Source: Sipunculus nudus (taxonomy: Eukaryota > Annelida > Sipuncula > Golfingiida > Sipunculidae). From it: 64,000 nucleotides of DNA. Within the stretch, counting starts at the first letter, position 1. Each line of letters starts with the position of its first letter. The stretch lies in contig CM049314.1 of NCBI GenBank assembly GCA_026874595.1, positions 10,410,729 to 10,474,728 of the forward strand, written 5' to 3'. Made by a program: the position numbers and the translations under genes. Shown here piece after piece: positions 1-13,800 of this stretch. Under the pieces are notes generated by a model that was not told the DNA's origin, searched no databases, and saw only the letters and a list, made by a program, of their open reading frames with translations.

Positions 1-691
1 GGGCATCGGACACTGAAACTGCACAAATGTCACTCATACGAGCCAAAGGAGCAAGAGGCGTTGCAGCCTCATTATAGCTGCTTCTGCTGGGTGGTACATC
101 ATCGGGGCAGCCCATAAAAATATTTTCAGTTGAGCTACCTTTTCCTATGTAGATATTAGCAGCATTAGTGTTGATTTTCATCAGATTAGTTTGTGCTTTC
201 AGGACGTTCCTTTTTGGTTTCACAGGGGTTGAGAAACATGGCACGTCTGGTTGTCTGTACTCCCAGAGTGGCTGCCATAACTTCAAACCATTTTCGAGCT
301 TCAGGCTTTGAAAATCAGAATCTTTCAAACAATGAATGAGGGGTGCAAACAAATACACAAAAAGCTGCACTGTATCCAGTGAGTGCATGTATGAATATGC
401 AGATTTGTTCAGGGCAATGCCAGCATTTTTCTCAGTGTCTAAATCTTCGCATTCTGATGCCGCATCAAGTATGATCCAGTGTAAGGTGTACATCAGCTTG
501 GTTTCGTTTGGACCAAATTTTGTGTCGTGACTGTTGCGAGATTTACGGTTGCCCAGCATGGAAGCACAGCAGTGCATCACATGAGGGAATGCGGCCTGGA
601 TCAGCTTCCATCTTGAAATGCTCTGGATCGCCTCGCAAAGACTCGGGGACAAACCATGCAAGATATTCTGTACCAGGACCCGCTCAAAAGA
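1..691 (-). CDS. UNC80: UNC80 coding exon 3 (partial, continues off window)
   Basis: UNC80 is a very large HEAT-like scaffold that bridges UNC79 to the NALCN sodium-leak channel at the neuronal plasma membrane. The minus strand is open from an acceptor (tttcag at about 692-697) to the window edge. It reads SFERVLVQNILHGLSPSLCE, then AIQSISRWKLIQAAFPHVMH, then later LWQPLWEYRQPDVPCF and TPVKPKRNVLKAQTN. These match the vertebrate UNC80 N-terminal blocks SFERVLVENKLHGLSP, EAIQSISRWELVQAALPHVLH and WQPMWEHRQPGV, recalled from memory of the family. The exon starts in phase 0 and leaves one base at the edge (230 codons plus 1). The segment between the conserved blocks is shorter and differs from vertebrates. 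Only the N-terminus of a protein of more than 3,000 residues is present. Confidence 0.95.
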
Positions 692-1499
692 CTGAAATCA
701 ATCAAATTATTCAAATACATGTATATAAATTATAATCACTAATATTAAATTTTCAAATAATCAATATATTTAAAGTGCAAGGTTTTACAGTTTTTTTGTA
801 AATACACTGAACTTTCCTCAAGAAAAAAGAGTAGACTTATTTAAAATTCTATGACAAGGTCATATGAATGCAAGTTTTATGAAAAACCAAAAATATTTAA
901 GTAAAAACAACAACAGAAGGGTTCATTTTTGTACAATGGCCAGAAAGGATTTTAATTTTAAATTACAAGAAATATATTATTTATAATCTAGAGATTATCA
1001 ACACTTGTAACAGTATAAAAATAACGTGTAACAAAAAGCTTACATGTTGTTGTTATATTAGAATCCTTCATGAAAATGTAAGCAATCTAAAATTATTATC
1101 AATTTCACCAAAATTTCACAGATCCTGATCAACATGATAAAATAGGATATACAGTGAAACCTCGTTGTGTCGAAGTCTAAGGGACCCTCGGAAAACTTTG
1201 ACACATCCGAGGTTCGACACAAGCGGGTTTAATTTGGTTTTTAATTTAAGTAGAGTTGTACGGAATGTCCAGTCTGTAACTTCGACATACGCGGGGTATT
1301 CGACTTAAGCGGGTTCGACACAATGAGGTTCCACTGTATATAGTTTCAGAGACCAATAAAAAAGTCCAAATTTTTTCTACAGGAGGCAGACAAATTATAT
1401 CAGAGGTAATATATAATCTATTTTATATATTTATAACTACATAAGTTGGTTGATGTGTTTATATTCCAGTATCTGGATATCTTCAGGGTGAAAACTTAC
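692..1499 (-). other. UNC80 intron 2 with a short TIR element
   Basis: Intron between coding exons 3 and 2 (GTAAG donor, TTTCAG acceptor). AT-rich and without other coding signal. It contains the 185-bp pogo-like MITE at 1152-1336, listed separately. Confidence 0.85.
1152..1336. mobile_element. Short TIR element, pogo/Tigger-like MITE
   Basis: Starts CAGTGAAACCTCGTTGTGTC and ends GACACAATGAGGTTCCACTG, giving about 21-bp imperfect terminal inverted repeats directly flanked by TA on both sides. Length 185 bp. TA duplication and CAGTG termini are typical of non-autonomous pogo/Tigger relatives. The interior repeats the same TTCGACA-type words. No coding capacity. Confidence 0.85.
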
Positions 1500-1548
1500 C
1501 ACACATGATGCCTCTGACAGCTTCCCAAGCTTGGGTCTTATAAACGGA
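1500..1548 (-). CDS. UNC80: UNC80 coding exon 2
   Basis: A 49-nt exon flanked by an AG acceptor (1549-1550 on the opposite strand) and a GTAAG donor (1495-1499). With two bases carried from exon 1 it reads SPFIRPKLGKLSEASCV and ends in phase 0, joining SFERV in exon 3. The vertebrate counterpart is SAFLRPKLGKQYEASCV, so both identity and splice phase agree. The exon is too short to be seen as an open reading frame and is found only by homology and splice signals. Confidence 0.95.
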
Positions 1549-3244
1549 CTGAAATAAACAGAAAATGTAGTTACACATTTAACTGTATCACTTTTATACA
1601 GATCTTACTCCCTCTTTCCTGACTACTTGACAGTGCTTTGCATGCCCGGGATAATAAGTTTCAAATTTGAAAAATTATTTAATTTATTTTATAATTATTT
1701 TTATAAGAGGTCTGCTGAGTAAATGTGTACCATATATGACATGTTTTCCATACCCTGGTCATATATTTTAACACTAAAAGCATAAATTAAGTTCCTTTGT
1801 TTCACCAATCAAGCACCAACAAAGCTCAAGCAGATTGTAATTAGCAAACAACAAGGATGAGGAAAAAAAGTGAAAGCTACATATATATATCTTTTATCAG
1901 ACCTTTACTTTATACAGACATACTGTGTTTGTGTGTGTAATGTAATCACTTTTCTTTTATTAGAACCACTTATGCGTCTCATTTCGCTTATATTAGCAAT
2001 CAGAAGTGAAATTCTAGTTATATGGAAAGTACTTAATAAATCTGATTCAAGTTAACTGGAGTTTTAAAATATTTCATTCACTACCAATCACACTAACTGA
2101 CTCCAGATCTGATCTCAGCAGTGTGCCACAATATTACTGTGCCCAGTCAAGCATGAAATAGAGCTGCAACAACCAGCTATTTACACATATAGGCAATCAG
2201 TGTAACTACAAGCATTATCTTCAATGTTAACACATGGCCTGTTGTCATTATATAGCAATGCTGTCATCATATAGCACAGGCAGACTGGAAAACAATTTTT
2301 ACTTTTTTTTTTCTTAATTATATCACAGATCTTGTGAAACATCATAAGATCTGAGCACTAGATCAATCCTGTGTAGACTTGATATCACATTTTAATTATT
2401 TCTTTTTTAACATTACAGTAATTTACATATTAAGTGGACCAAAATTAAGTGATATGACATTTTAATACTGTTATTATAGAGAGCTTTTACTGTATTATAA
2501 TATTTCCCTCTTATTTTCTCCATTTAGGTTTTAAGGAAATAACGCTGAAGGCATGGAAAAATTCAAATCTGAACATTTAAAATTTATGAAACAGTATTTG
2601 CAACAAAGTTCAGCTTAGAATACATACAGATAAATCATGCATACACTGGTATTAAAGTTAAACATCAACTTCAAGACTATAGAATGAAGTAATCACTTTT
2701 TTTTAGGATTTTACTTTTTTTATTACAGTACATGACAACGATTAAAAAAAATCAACTATTACATATATTATTTTGGATATTTTAGAATGTTGAGATACCT
2801 GTTTTCATAAAAAAAACATTATCTCAGCTATGAAATATTTTATATTTGCAAATACTCAGCATTTGACTAAATCAAACATTCACTTCAATTCTTTTATGCA
2901 CTCTATAAAAAAAAATACTGGTATTCTAAATGCATGCCTTACAATTACATTTACTTGTTTTAGTTTATATATAAAAATATATGCATTTTATAGTTTGTTG
3001 TAATATTAATTATATATATTTATTTATTATATTTATATCAAGATAAAAACTGGCCAATTTTCCAAGAAATAACGTAGACAGGAACTTGATCACGTAATTT
3101 GCACAGATCTATAAATGGCTGAAGACGGTCTGACTTAAATGTGTTAAGTTCCCCGGAGTCAGATCTTGAGGCTGACTTGGGCAGCCTCGGTGTTTACGTC
3201 CGAGAAACATGGAGGAATGCTAATTCAACATCTCAAATTTCTAC

Positions 3245-3336
3245 CTGGACTGTCGCCATAGAAAGATCTGAATGGGCAGCGGGATGCTCTGGCAGCTCTC
3301 CTTGTCGTCTGTGTCGAATTTCTTCCGTTTCGGCAT
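3245..3336 (-). CDS. UNC80: UNC80 coding exon 1 with start codon
   Basis: ATG at 3336 (minus) in a good context (A at -3) opens MPKRKKFDTDDKESCQ, then SIPLPIQIFLWRQS, and the exon ends in phase 2 at a GTAGAA donor (3240-3244). Vertebrate UNC80 starts MVKRKSSEG and then IPLPIQTFLWRQTS, so the start is well supported. The intron to exon 2 is about 1.7 kb. The exon lies in the most GC-rich, least repetitive stretch near this end (about 3110-3560), consistent with a promoter-proximal position. The 5' UTR limit is not determinable. Confidence 0.94.
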
Positions 3337-3611
3337 TTTGTTTCCTGTCCCGCGTGAATTATAAACAAGCAGACGACAGGTCGCTGACCATTTCTAACGG
3401 GAATGCTGGCTCTCGCCTCATCACACTTATCTCCACTCTGCATAAATAATCCACTGACACATCGTGATGTAGTTAACCTTTGACCTGACACGGCCTTGAA
3501 CCAGTGTGACTTCTAGGAAACCAGCGTCCCGATGGGGGCGCTGCTGCAACAGTGCTGGTTCACAATGTTCGGGCCATTTAGGGATTCACATGTGCGTGAA
3601 TAAAAGTTTCA
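3337..3611 (-). promoter_or_regulatory. UNC80 5' UTR / promoter-proximal region
   Basis: Sequence immediately upstream of the UNC80 start codon. It is richer in GC and CpG than the surrounding AT-rich DNA, including GGGGGCGCTGCTGC at about 3534-3547. No TATA box or transcription start can be fixed. The call rests on position upstream of a confident first coding exon. Confidence 0.45.
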
Positions 3612-3709
3612 AAGCGTTGAAGGCTTGTACCATAATAATCATTAAATGAAACCAGCTTCATAATTAAATAATCATTAAATGATTATTATGGTACAAGCCT
3701 TCAACGCTT
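3612..3709. repeat. Perfect 32-bp inverted repeat (hairpin)
   Basis: Arms at 3612-3643 and 3678-3709 are exact reverse complements over 32 nt, separated by a 34-nt AT-rich loop. The arms begin AAGCGTTGAAGGCTTGTACC. The structure sits about 280 bp upstream of the UNC80 start codon. It could be a fold-back element end or an assembly fold. Confidence 0.9.
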
Positions 3710-6700
3710 GTAAGCTTAATAGTGGCAGTTTTTATATAGTATTTTTTTTTACATAAAATGTATTATATTTTAACTTAAATATTTTTCAAATGTGCAACAA
3801 TTTGAAATAAGTATGAAAATTTACACAAATTAACCTTTCATTCACTTTATTTTCATTTGAGTTTTACTCGGATACATTCAAAAATGAAAAAGGAATTCCT
3901 TTTTAAAGTGATCTTTAACAGCAATTCACCTTTAAATTATTAAGTTATTAATAATATTATTATATTACATATGTTTATTAAAAAAGTAACTATATTTTCA
4001 TAACTTATTTTATAGTTGTCCTCTATCATTACTGAGACTGGTCTTGCATTTAATGAATGAAAGGAATATACAGTCATGACCACAACAAATTTTACCTTTT
4101 TACTTTTGGTACGGGGCAGGACGACTTCTATTTTTAAATACTGTACAGTTATAATGTTTAGAATTTAAAATAAAATAGATCTCAAGTTTGAAATGCCATT
4201 TTTTAAATTAAACAAAATGACATCTATCAATAAAATGATAATACACCTCAAATAAGATATTACATACAAAATACAAGTCCTATCTGAAGGAGCAGAAATG
4301 GGGGTTGTGGTCAGAGGAGATTTAAAAATTAAAAATAACAACAAAACACCAGTAACGGGATAGCCAGAATTTTTTTACTGAAATATACTTGTGAATAAAA
4401 CAGCAAATTTATTCATTCTGAACACATAATTATCATTTAACATTTATAGGAAATAAAAGTAATTATATAAGCATAGAAGCTTTTGATATGGCGTCTAAGC
4501 AAATAAGCATAGTATGTGTTAATGGAAAACTGTTTAATTCACGCAATTCAGATTCAACGTAACAAGGACCACACAAACATATATCTCTTCACACTTCATA
4601 AATTCCAATATTTTGCATTCTCTCAAATCAAATGTTCTTGATAAGTTTTGACACAGACAGATTTTATAAGAGATATGAGAAACGTTTATTCTATAAGTAC
4701 AAGATTTGTAGAAATCATATTCAGTTTACAAACATTTCCTAAAAATCTCGGGAAAACCATACAACAAACAATTGTATATTCATAAAAATATTGATGAAAT
4801 GTTCATTTTGACACCCTATTTTGGCACATTTTATTTATCTAGTACAGATATAAGGATTTTGGCAAAATTGTGCAATAAAAAATGTAAATAAATTTGCATG
4901 ATTTAGATAGTTCTGTCCATGAAAATATTAAATAACTACAAAAGTATATATTAATATAACATTCTATTATGGTAATCAAAATATGTGAAACATTGGCAAG
5001 TTTAAATTTAACAGAATCAAATATGAAAATGTTAAACTGTAAAAGTAATAATACTATAATATGATTTAAATATCACCCTCACATTAATACTTTCTTATCT
5101 TTGTATGAACAGCAGATGCATATTCACATATTTTCTATTTAACTTGAGTCATACAATATTATTCACGTTATTAATATCACTTATTCTAATTATTATGATG
5201 ATTGATTCAGAATAAGATATTTCCCTGCATCAAAAATGACAAACCAGAGTAACTGTGGAGTAATCATAAGGACGTGATAATAACTGACCATTTTCACAAG
5301 TATGAGCACTGCATGTAAAGATCATCTGGTTGGTCCAGATACTTGGGCCAGCATTGCAGGTTTTGTTAAAGGAAAGCAGATAATGCACAAATGAACCTGG
5401 AATATGGGCCGAGTAACTGGAAACAAAAACAGTTTTGAGAGAATCTTTCAATTGGGACCACAATGTGACAGAGGCTTACATTCCTTAGAATGCAGATTTT
5501 TAATTAGAAATAGTATTTAAATTGTTAAGTACCTTTTAAGAGTTAAAAGAGTTATATATAAATCTGGTGTGATAATATGAATATTTTAAGATTTTAACAG
5601 GGAGGTTATGACTACTTCATTCTTCTCTTCATTTAGGAAACACGCTTACAAGTAGCCCCTTCTCGATAAGACAAATTTTACTGATCGAGAATACATTTTG
5701 TCTGTAGTAACTAGTAATTTGGACCTGATATTTAATTAAAAGCACCACGTCAGGAAGACACATCCCAAATATTCTTTTACACTAATATTTCATATTCATA
5801 TATCACATTTAACATTGTCTAATATACAGAACAATAAATATCCAACCAGTGATAAAAATGTCCACATGCTCATTTATAAACAGAAATGTAAGTTAACATT
5901 TGATTGGTAACAATGCATTCATCATTAAACAAGTCAGACACACATATGTTTTAACAAAGAGAATCATATTAAACATCACTGAAAAAATATGAGGTAAAAA
6001 AACATTATACAAACATTGGTAAATTTATACAAAACCCATGGCACAATGCTTAATGATTTATAGATATAAATACTGTTAATTGAAGTAAAGATGATCCGAC
6101 AAATTAAAAATTTGTAAAACTGAGAAGACTAGAAAAAATAAATGACTTAAAGATTATTAAATGAATTGATAAAGGTCTGTCATAGATACAAAAGTGAAAA
6201 GAAACACATGAGCAACAACACTAGTATGACCTGAAAAATGACCCTGATTAAAAATCAAAATGATTTATTTTAACAGTCATAAAATTATAACCCTACCACT
6301 TTGACATAAACCTGACTAACTGCCTTCTGCAACTAGTTAAATTCTCCAATAAAGTTTAATTAACAAAAAATGTGCAAATATACAATAATGTAATCATAAC
6401 TACATCAAAGGTTATACAAGAATAAGTGTAGAATACTTCTGGAAATGTTGATTTCAATAACCAATTGGACCACAGTCAGAAAAATGCATATATAAAAATA
6501 CTCTACCTGTTTAACACTTGGGGTTAAAGACATAAAAATAATTATCAGTATATGTTATAATATTTGATAAATGACAGCATATGAATACTGTTAGAACTGT
6601 GAAGAAGTAGACCCTGCTCAAATTTCTATATTCGACCAGCTAGTGTGTTCCATTTAATTTTGTCAAGGTATATATATATATATATATATAATATCAGTAA

Positions 6701-7535
6701 TATCATATCAATGCATATGTCTTGGTATAATTACCCATACACTGACACATAATAAAAATAATAATTAAAAAGAAAAAAATTTATATATATTTGGTGATTC
6801 ATTAGTTGCAAGGATCAGGCACACATGGCACGGCTGGTCATTATAGGCAGCTGAAATAATGGGCAATGCACTCAAAATTACTGCTGATTCATTGAGGTTA
6901 CGTTGAAATAGTCATAACAAGTAACAAATTCAAAGAGGTAAACCCCAGTGAACCCCTGTCAAGCCTTGTACTGTCCCTAAGACACTGGTTTAAGCCGAGG
7001 TTAAATCAATGCAATCACAACCAGGTGCCCTGTCAGTGTGGATATAGGAAACTGGTCACAGTTCAAGTGAGGAATTCAGTTTTTAAAAGTTGAACCATGT
7101 ATGCTTTTTGCAAAACTGTACTATACACTATACCACCATACTATACACTTGATAATCATAGCTGACATGAACAAAATTTTGAGCGAGTTTGTCAATTATT
7201 CTGAAAAAAATATTCTAATGGTGCCATGTAATATTATTACAAAATGACATGTACTGGTAAACTGTCTTTCAACTTAAGGTCTATTTACAATATTAATATA
7301 GTGCTATTACCGATGATATATTTGTTGCAATGAAGTTGGTGGTCTAAATAAAAATGCTCTAACCTTGCATGTCTGCAGGTGTTAAATGTGTGTACCAGTT
7401 AATTAAAAAAAAATTAATGTATTTACATAAAAACAGAAACATTAATTCAAGAATGAAAAAATAAATTACAGAGGGCCAGTCTTGAAACCCCAAATGGTTT
7501 AAAAAATTTTTAATTGTATTAATAATTTAATGTGA
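3710..7535. other. Intergenic AT-rich region
   Basis: Spacer between the UNC80 promoter and the stop codon of the downstream-oriented WD gene. It is AT-rich with a short TA run near 6668-6690. No exon with supported splice phase or recognisable product was found on either strand. The 3' UTR of the WD gene must lie in its right part; an ATTAAA on the minus strand sits just after the stop (7526-7531) but is probably too close to be the poly(A) signal. Confidence 0.6.
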
Positions 7536-7805
7536 TTACTGTCTGTTTGTATTGTCCCTGTTTCCACCAGTGTTGTTGTTGGGTTGGTTGTTTTGAGGTG
7601 CAGGTGCTGATGCCCCGGGCTCAGCAGGAGGTGGTGCCCTGGAGATGCCTTGTGCTGCTGGTGGTGCTCCATATGTTCCCTGCTCTGCTGGTGGTAGTGC
7701 TGCTCCTGATGTTCCAGGCTCTGCTGGAGGAGGCTGGTCATCTGATGGAGGGATTTCCCCAGCTGCTGCTGCTGCATCCTCATCTTCCCTGGTTGGGACA
7801 TCAAT
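7536..7805 (-). CDS. WD gene terminal exon with P/A/G repeats and stop
   Basis: Acceptor gctgcag, then IDVPTREDEDAAAAAGEIPP and repeats of the pattern PPAEPGTSGA, PPAEQGTYGA, PPAAQGISRA, PPAEPGASAP, ending in an Asn-rich tail (QNNQPNNNTGGNRDNTNRQ) and TAA at 7536-7538. Four degenerate repeats of about 11-14 residues form a disordered, low-complexity C-terminus. Confidence 0.86.
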   Translation of the reverse strand: MDVPTREDEDAAAAAGEIPPSDDQPPPAEPGTSGAALPPAEQGTYGAPPAAQGISRAPPPAEPGASAPAPQNNQPNNNTGGNRDNTNRQ

Positions 7806-10800
7806 CTGCAGCAACGAAGAAAAATAGAGTTAAACCTTGTAATCCATAAAAATTGAGGATTTACAACCAACTATTTAACTCAACACCAGGGAGACATTCT
7901 TTAACAAACTACAATTTGATCTGAATGCTAAGGATGCATACAGAAAACACTATAATTTTAACCTGTACAAAAGTAAGATGTCTCCTTCAACTACATACAT
8001 ATGTGTTGTATGTTAATATAACATTCAACTGGCCGAGACTCATACATGCAAAAGCTTGTTTAGCAAAATAAATTTGTTCCCTCCAGATGATCAGATGAAC
8101 TAGAATTTACAACTGTTAATAGATGAATGACCCACATGCTATAAGGTTCTTGGTGCAGTCAGTGACCTAGTTTCAGGTTTGGTATGAGGGTTTGTATACA
8201 TATAGTTATGTCAAATTTGAAATATGTAAGTCCAACATTTTCCAAACAGGTTGTTATAACATGCAAAACAATTTATTCCTTTGAGATGTTCAGATAAACA
8301 AGGGTCAATAGATCAATGACATGATCAATAGTTAACAAATCAATGACTGACTATGGTTGTATGGTTCTAAGTGGAATCAGTGACCAAGTTTCAGGTTTGG
8401 TAGGAGAACTTTTATACATTTATTATATATGCATGTTAAATTTGAAATTAGAAGGTCCAACAGTGCAAAACATATATGTCCAGGGGTTAGATGCAACGAC
8501 AGCTGGAAACCTGGATTATGGCTGGATATAACTATTTCTCAGCTGAATTAAGATCAGCTGAAGTACAAATCATCTCCTATGCCCTGTGATGATATTTATA
8601 GAATGTCCAATGACTGAGCCTGTGGTAAGTTTCTGTCAATAGAAACATCCTTTCTACGTACCTCTGGCAGTATAGCATTATAGCTGGTCACTCGGTCTAA
8701 TGCAGCGATTTCCTTCCTCTGTTTAGAGCTGAATGGCTGTGACTTTTTCTCAATGATAAAATCCACGAGGTCCAGAATGAGCATCCGGACAGCAATAGCA
8801 GGGTGAAGGTCATCCTCCAGGGGCCACTCTGCGATGTTCACTCGCTGTTCTGTAGGCAGCAGTGGTGGGTGGTCTTCCCTGGTGAGTGACAGCAAAGTGA
8901 TATTCAGTGTAACCACGAACACAATTTTTCAAGATATCTAGATAGTTCTAGATATCCTCGGACCTTCATTTGTTCAAAAGCATCACTTAAAATTGTGTAA
9001 CATAAAGAATCAAATAACTCACTGAGTAGCTTTCTCAATTTAATGAGGTGTTTCCTGAATTTTTCTCTTGTTAGAGTTACACATATACTTTTCATTTTTC
9101 CTGAGAAAGAGGATATGGCACCTGGATTATATTTTTTGGGGGTAATTAAATTGAAGGTCAGGTAAAAGATAATTTGTGAATAATATCAAGGAAACTGAAG
9201 ATTATATAGATTTGTTAATAGTACAGTTTATTTAAACCCTTCAAAATGAACATCTTTAGTTATTAATGGCATCAAAGTAAAATCAATACACAAGATTAGA
9301 TTCATTAGATAAATTGAACATTCCTCACATATTGGTCTTGAAATAAGCTTTACCAAGACAAGACTGAAATATCTTACTATAAAATGACAGAGCTGGAATG
9401 AACACTTGACAGATACACATAGACCTTGCAGCACATTATACTGCTAATAATTATCACTTTTTATTTGAAAAGCTACAAATTGAAAGCTAACTGACTAAAA
9501 CAAGTTGTAAATTGAAAAAAAAATTATTTATTCATTTTTATTTGAAAAGCTACAAATTTAAAGCTATTTGACTGAAAATGTTGTAAATTGAAAAAAAAGA
9601 CTTTACCACATGGTGAAGGTCTTGGTCATGGCCCTCCTGTCTTCATCGCTGTTTTTGTCCACCAGGTGGAGTACTGTCAGCTGACTCAGCAGTTTCTTGT
9701 ACCTCTGTTCATTACAGTTGAAGTAACACAATAACCAGTACACAAAGATTTGAGGATTTTGGAGAGTAAATGCACAAATAAACTGTTAAGTACTTGTACC
9801 TATTTTCAGCAATGTTAAAATGATACAATTATTACTACACACAAATTTAAGGATTTCTGAGAAAAAAATGTATGAAAATATGTAAAAACCTTGTACCACT
9901 GCATATAATTACTGCCTACAGATGTAAGAATTTGTGAGAACAAAATATGAGAAGAATTTGAAAATTTCACTCTTTTTTTACAATAACTGAAATTATAACG
10001 GTAAATTTTCAATTTCAGAGAAGAAATGGACAGGATTTATTCCACATAAATTGTCATGTACTTGCTTATAACTTTCAGTTTCAGGTAATAAATTGATGGG
10101 ATTTATACCAAATGACCTCTCACCTACCTGCTCGTTAGTGTAGGTGATGATGTCCATTGTGTTTGGCATTCCTGCCACCAGGAGGCCTCCACGCTGTGCT
10201 AGTTCTTTTATATTTGGTACACACCCTGTGAAATCTAAGAACAAAAACACAACAATGGATTTGTTACATCATTTTGTTCATTCAATGAAGTGATTTGTGC
10301 CATATTTGCAAAAATAACCAGAGAAGGATTTACAATATTTATGACATGGCATGTTATAAATTGAAATATGCCCCTGTTAGCAGAGCAATATACACCCTTT
10401 TGTTATATCAATTTCCATATATTCATTTACATTCACCATATTAATGACACCTGTTCAGTTGCCACATGCTAAGCCATTGTCATGAACAATGTAAATGTCT
10501 TTTATTAGAATATTGTCTTGACCAATCCTTTTAATCATGATACCCCCATTTTGTGATCCAGTTATACACAGCTAAACCATATTATGACATGGCTGCTAAT
10601 CTGTGTGTGGGAGGCCTGAAGATTTCAATCTCATATAACCAGGATTTTTTTTATATATATGCCATATACTTTCAGAAATTTAGTTATAGTGAACACTTCC
10701 ACCTACACAGCTGTCACCTCATAAACCTGTACAATGATTTAAAGAATAAAGGTTTCAGATTCTTGTTGTATTATGTAATATCTTAGTCATGTGAGTATCA

Positions 10801-13800
10801 ACTTACATATCTGATGTGTTCATTATGAAAAATCATGAAGGAATTAATTCATGTTTATTAATGTTTAACAAAAAAAAGTTTTTTAACAGTAAGAATGTAC
10901 AGCTTATACTACCCCACTATTGCTTGCTGAGACTCATATGGTCCCTATTTATACCCCATCATAAGACCACAAGAAAGTTTCAGAGTGCTCTACATAGTTC
11001 CAGGCAATGCCAGTAGTATTAATAATAAGTATGTCAAGCAATCTGCTTTACTCTCTTTTATAAGCATCCCTACCAAACTACACTATACTCACCTTGAAGA
11101 GACACCCCTGGACCTTTTGTTTGGAGGACTTTAGTCCCAGTGTTTAAGGAATAGCCAGACAGTATACCTCCAAAGTTCATAAAGAAATATGCTGAACCTG
11201 TTGGACCATACTGCCTTCCTACCTAATATTATGAAAACACAAAATATTACAATTAGCTGAAGAAAAAATTTGCTGGAATGAAATCTGACAGATAAAAAGA
11301 CAGCCATTAACAAAATGCTAGTTTAAATTTATCTTAAGTTTTACAGATGTCCATGTAACAGTAAGCAGTTAATATTAGCCTAGGTCAAATTGAAATTAAT
11401 GATTAAAGTAAACAAACAAGATGTAATCATGACATAGTCTCCAGCGTTTGCCAAGAACATTTTCTCTCTCAGTTTGGTACACGCATTTCCAGGTATAGCT
11501 AAATAAAATGCTGCAGCGCCATCTGGTATTTATTTTCCAAAATGATACAAGTAGTCTTCGAGATATTTTATGTCATTGTATATATATCTCGTTTGACGAG
11601 AAATGGTGCGAGATTTTACGAGACTTGCAATTGTATGATAAACACCTCATTAAATACTACCTATTGCAAAAAAACAGACCTCTGTAGCTTTAAAAATCAC
11701 AAAATTAGAAAAAAAATCAAATTTCATGATTTTTTCCCAAAAAATACGCACCCCTGCTTACCACAGACCGGGACGATTAGGTCACTGGAGGAAAGGCCCC
11801 GGAATGACAAGCAAAATGAACTGCAGTTTATGTAGCTACGATAAATTTTGACGAAGATATGAAGGAAAAACCGTTTTAATGTTTTTGGTGACTGTGACCT
11901 TGACCTTGGACCGATCATGGCCAAAAAGGATAGGCTTGGACAGCTACCGATTTTACACTTTTCCTGTAAGTTTCAGATCAATTGCTGGACAGACCCACAA
12001 ACAAACAAACAAACTAGACGACCAGAGGTCGAGCGCTTGCCGGAAGTTGAAATGACAGACAGACGGACAGACAGAACATATTGTGGGTTTTCTATTATTT
12101 GAATGACCCTCAGCGTTTGCTTAGAAGTTGTGGCCTGTAAAATGACATATCAGACAAAGCAACGAGGAAGCAGACAAAGCTGACAACAAAACACGAACAG
12201 ACAGACATACTGACACATCTGTGATAACAGATTACAGACAAAAGCGCCGAAGGTGAAGAAGAGCAAAATTAGCGATAGTTTATGTAGGTAAGGTTTATAA
12301 TTTTGGAGAGATAGCCAAAACATGATATGTTGGGGAGGTGAAAGTGCAGCGCCCCCTAGAAGCTATATCCGGAAAATGAAAAATCTGTTTTGAGATATTA
12401 GTGTAACACATAAGATGTACCAGTTTTAAAAGGATTCCTGAAAAAAAAACTGTGGCCTGTAGAATGCTATATATGAGACGCAAGAACCAGCAAGTAGGCG
12501 GATTTTAGGACAACTGACAAACAGACACACTGACAAAGTGACACAAGATTGAGACCAGATGACATTACTAGGTCATGGAGAAGACTCAGGGAAAGAAAAT
12601 AAGCCATAGTTTCTGTAATTGTGCCTTTGGGTTTTAGAGATATGGTCAATATAATGATATGTGTGTGAGGGTCATGTGCAGCGCCACCTAGCGGCCATAT
12701 CCGGAAAATAGAAAAATATGTTTTAAGTTATATTTCTGTAAAACATAATATGCATCAGTTTTCAAATGCTTCTTTAAAAACTGTGGCCTGTAGAATGCTA
12801 TATGTGAGATGCAAGAACCAGCAAGCAGGCAAATTTGAGGACAACTGACAAACAGACGGACACACTGACAAAGTGACACAAGATTGAGACCAGATGACAT
12901 TATCAGTTTATGGAGAAGACTCAGAGGAAAAAAATAAGCTATATTTTATGTAAATGAGGCTTTGGGTTTTAGAGATATGGCCAATGTAATGATATGTGTG
13001 TGAGGGTCGTTTGCAGCGCCCCCTAGCAGCCATATTCAAACAAGTGACCCATGGGTCATGACGCTCAGCTGACTGGGAAGAGATTCGCAAAAGGAAATTT
13101 TATCATCAGAATGGTAGTATATACCCATTCAACTGAAGCATCAAACAGATTAACCAACAGGCCAAGATTTAGTCTGTATTTATATATCTCAAAAATAGAG
13201 AAAAATGTGTAAACTTTTAAAACTAGAATACGGGTAACCGACAAGTGACTACATGTATCTGCCAAAATCGGATAGTGAGGCATGGATTGAGTGGCAAGGG
13301 GAACCACTACATGTATATGAGCGATTTTTGCCCATGGCAGACAAACAGACAAACACTGTGCAAAAATCTTTGCAGGTAACCCCTCCAGTTTTGTGAATGA
13401 TAAAGACCTATGTGAGATCTAAACACATGCACAATTTTGGCCCAATCGGTCAAATGGTTCCTGAGATATGAGCTTGGATGTGTCCAGCGTTAACTAGAAT
13501 GTAGGTGGCGCCACCTGTCATAAAATAAAGAAAGCTGTCCACGATGTATAAACCTGCAAAATTTTAGGCAGTTATGTCGAACCATTACAGAGAAATGAGT
13601 AATTTTAGGCCACGGCAGACTAACAGACAGACGCTGTGCAAACATTGTTACAGGTGGCGCCACCATTTTTTGTGTATGTTACAGAGCTATCAAAGGGCTA
13701 CATTTGTATCAATTTTATTTCCTGATCGGTCAAACGGTTCCCGAGATATAAGGGTTTATGAGTGGAAACAGACCCACAAATGGACACTGGATAGAGAGGA

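Noticed and set aside
5230-5463. 77-codon minus-strand frame in the intergenic region
   Set aside because: No recognisable domain, no splice partner, and such a length is not unusual by chance.
7532-7849. Plus-strand frames opposite the WD terminal exon
   Set aside because: Shadow frames of the GC-rich P/A/G repeat; the minus-strand frame joins in phase to 28 other pieces.
8904-9095. Minus-strand frame MKSICVTLTREKFRK directly upstream of exon 29
   Set aside because: Intronic: exon 29 starts at 8878 with a good acceptor in the phase demanded by exon 28.
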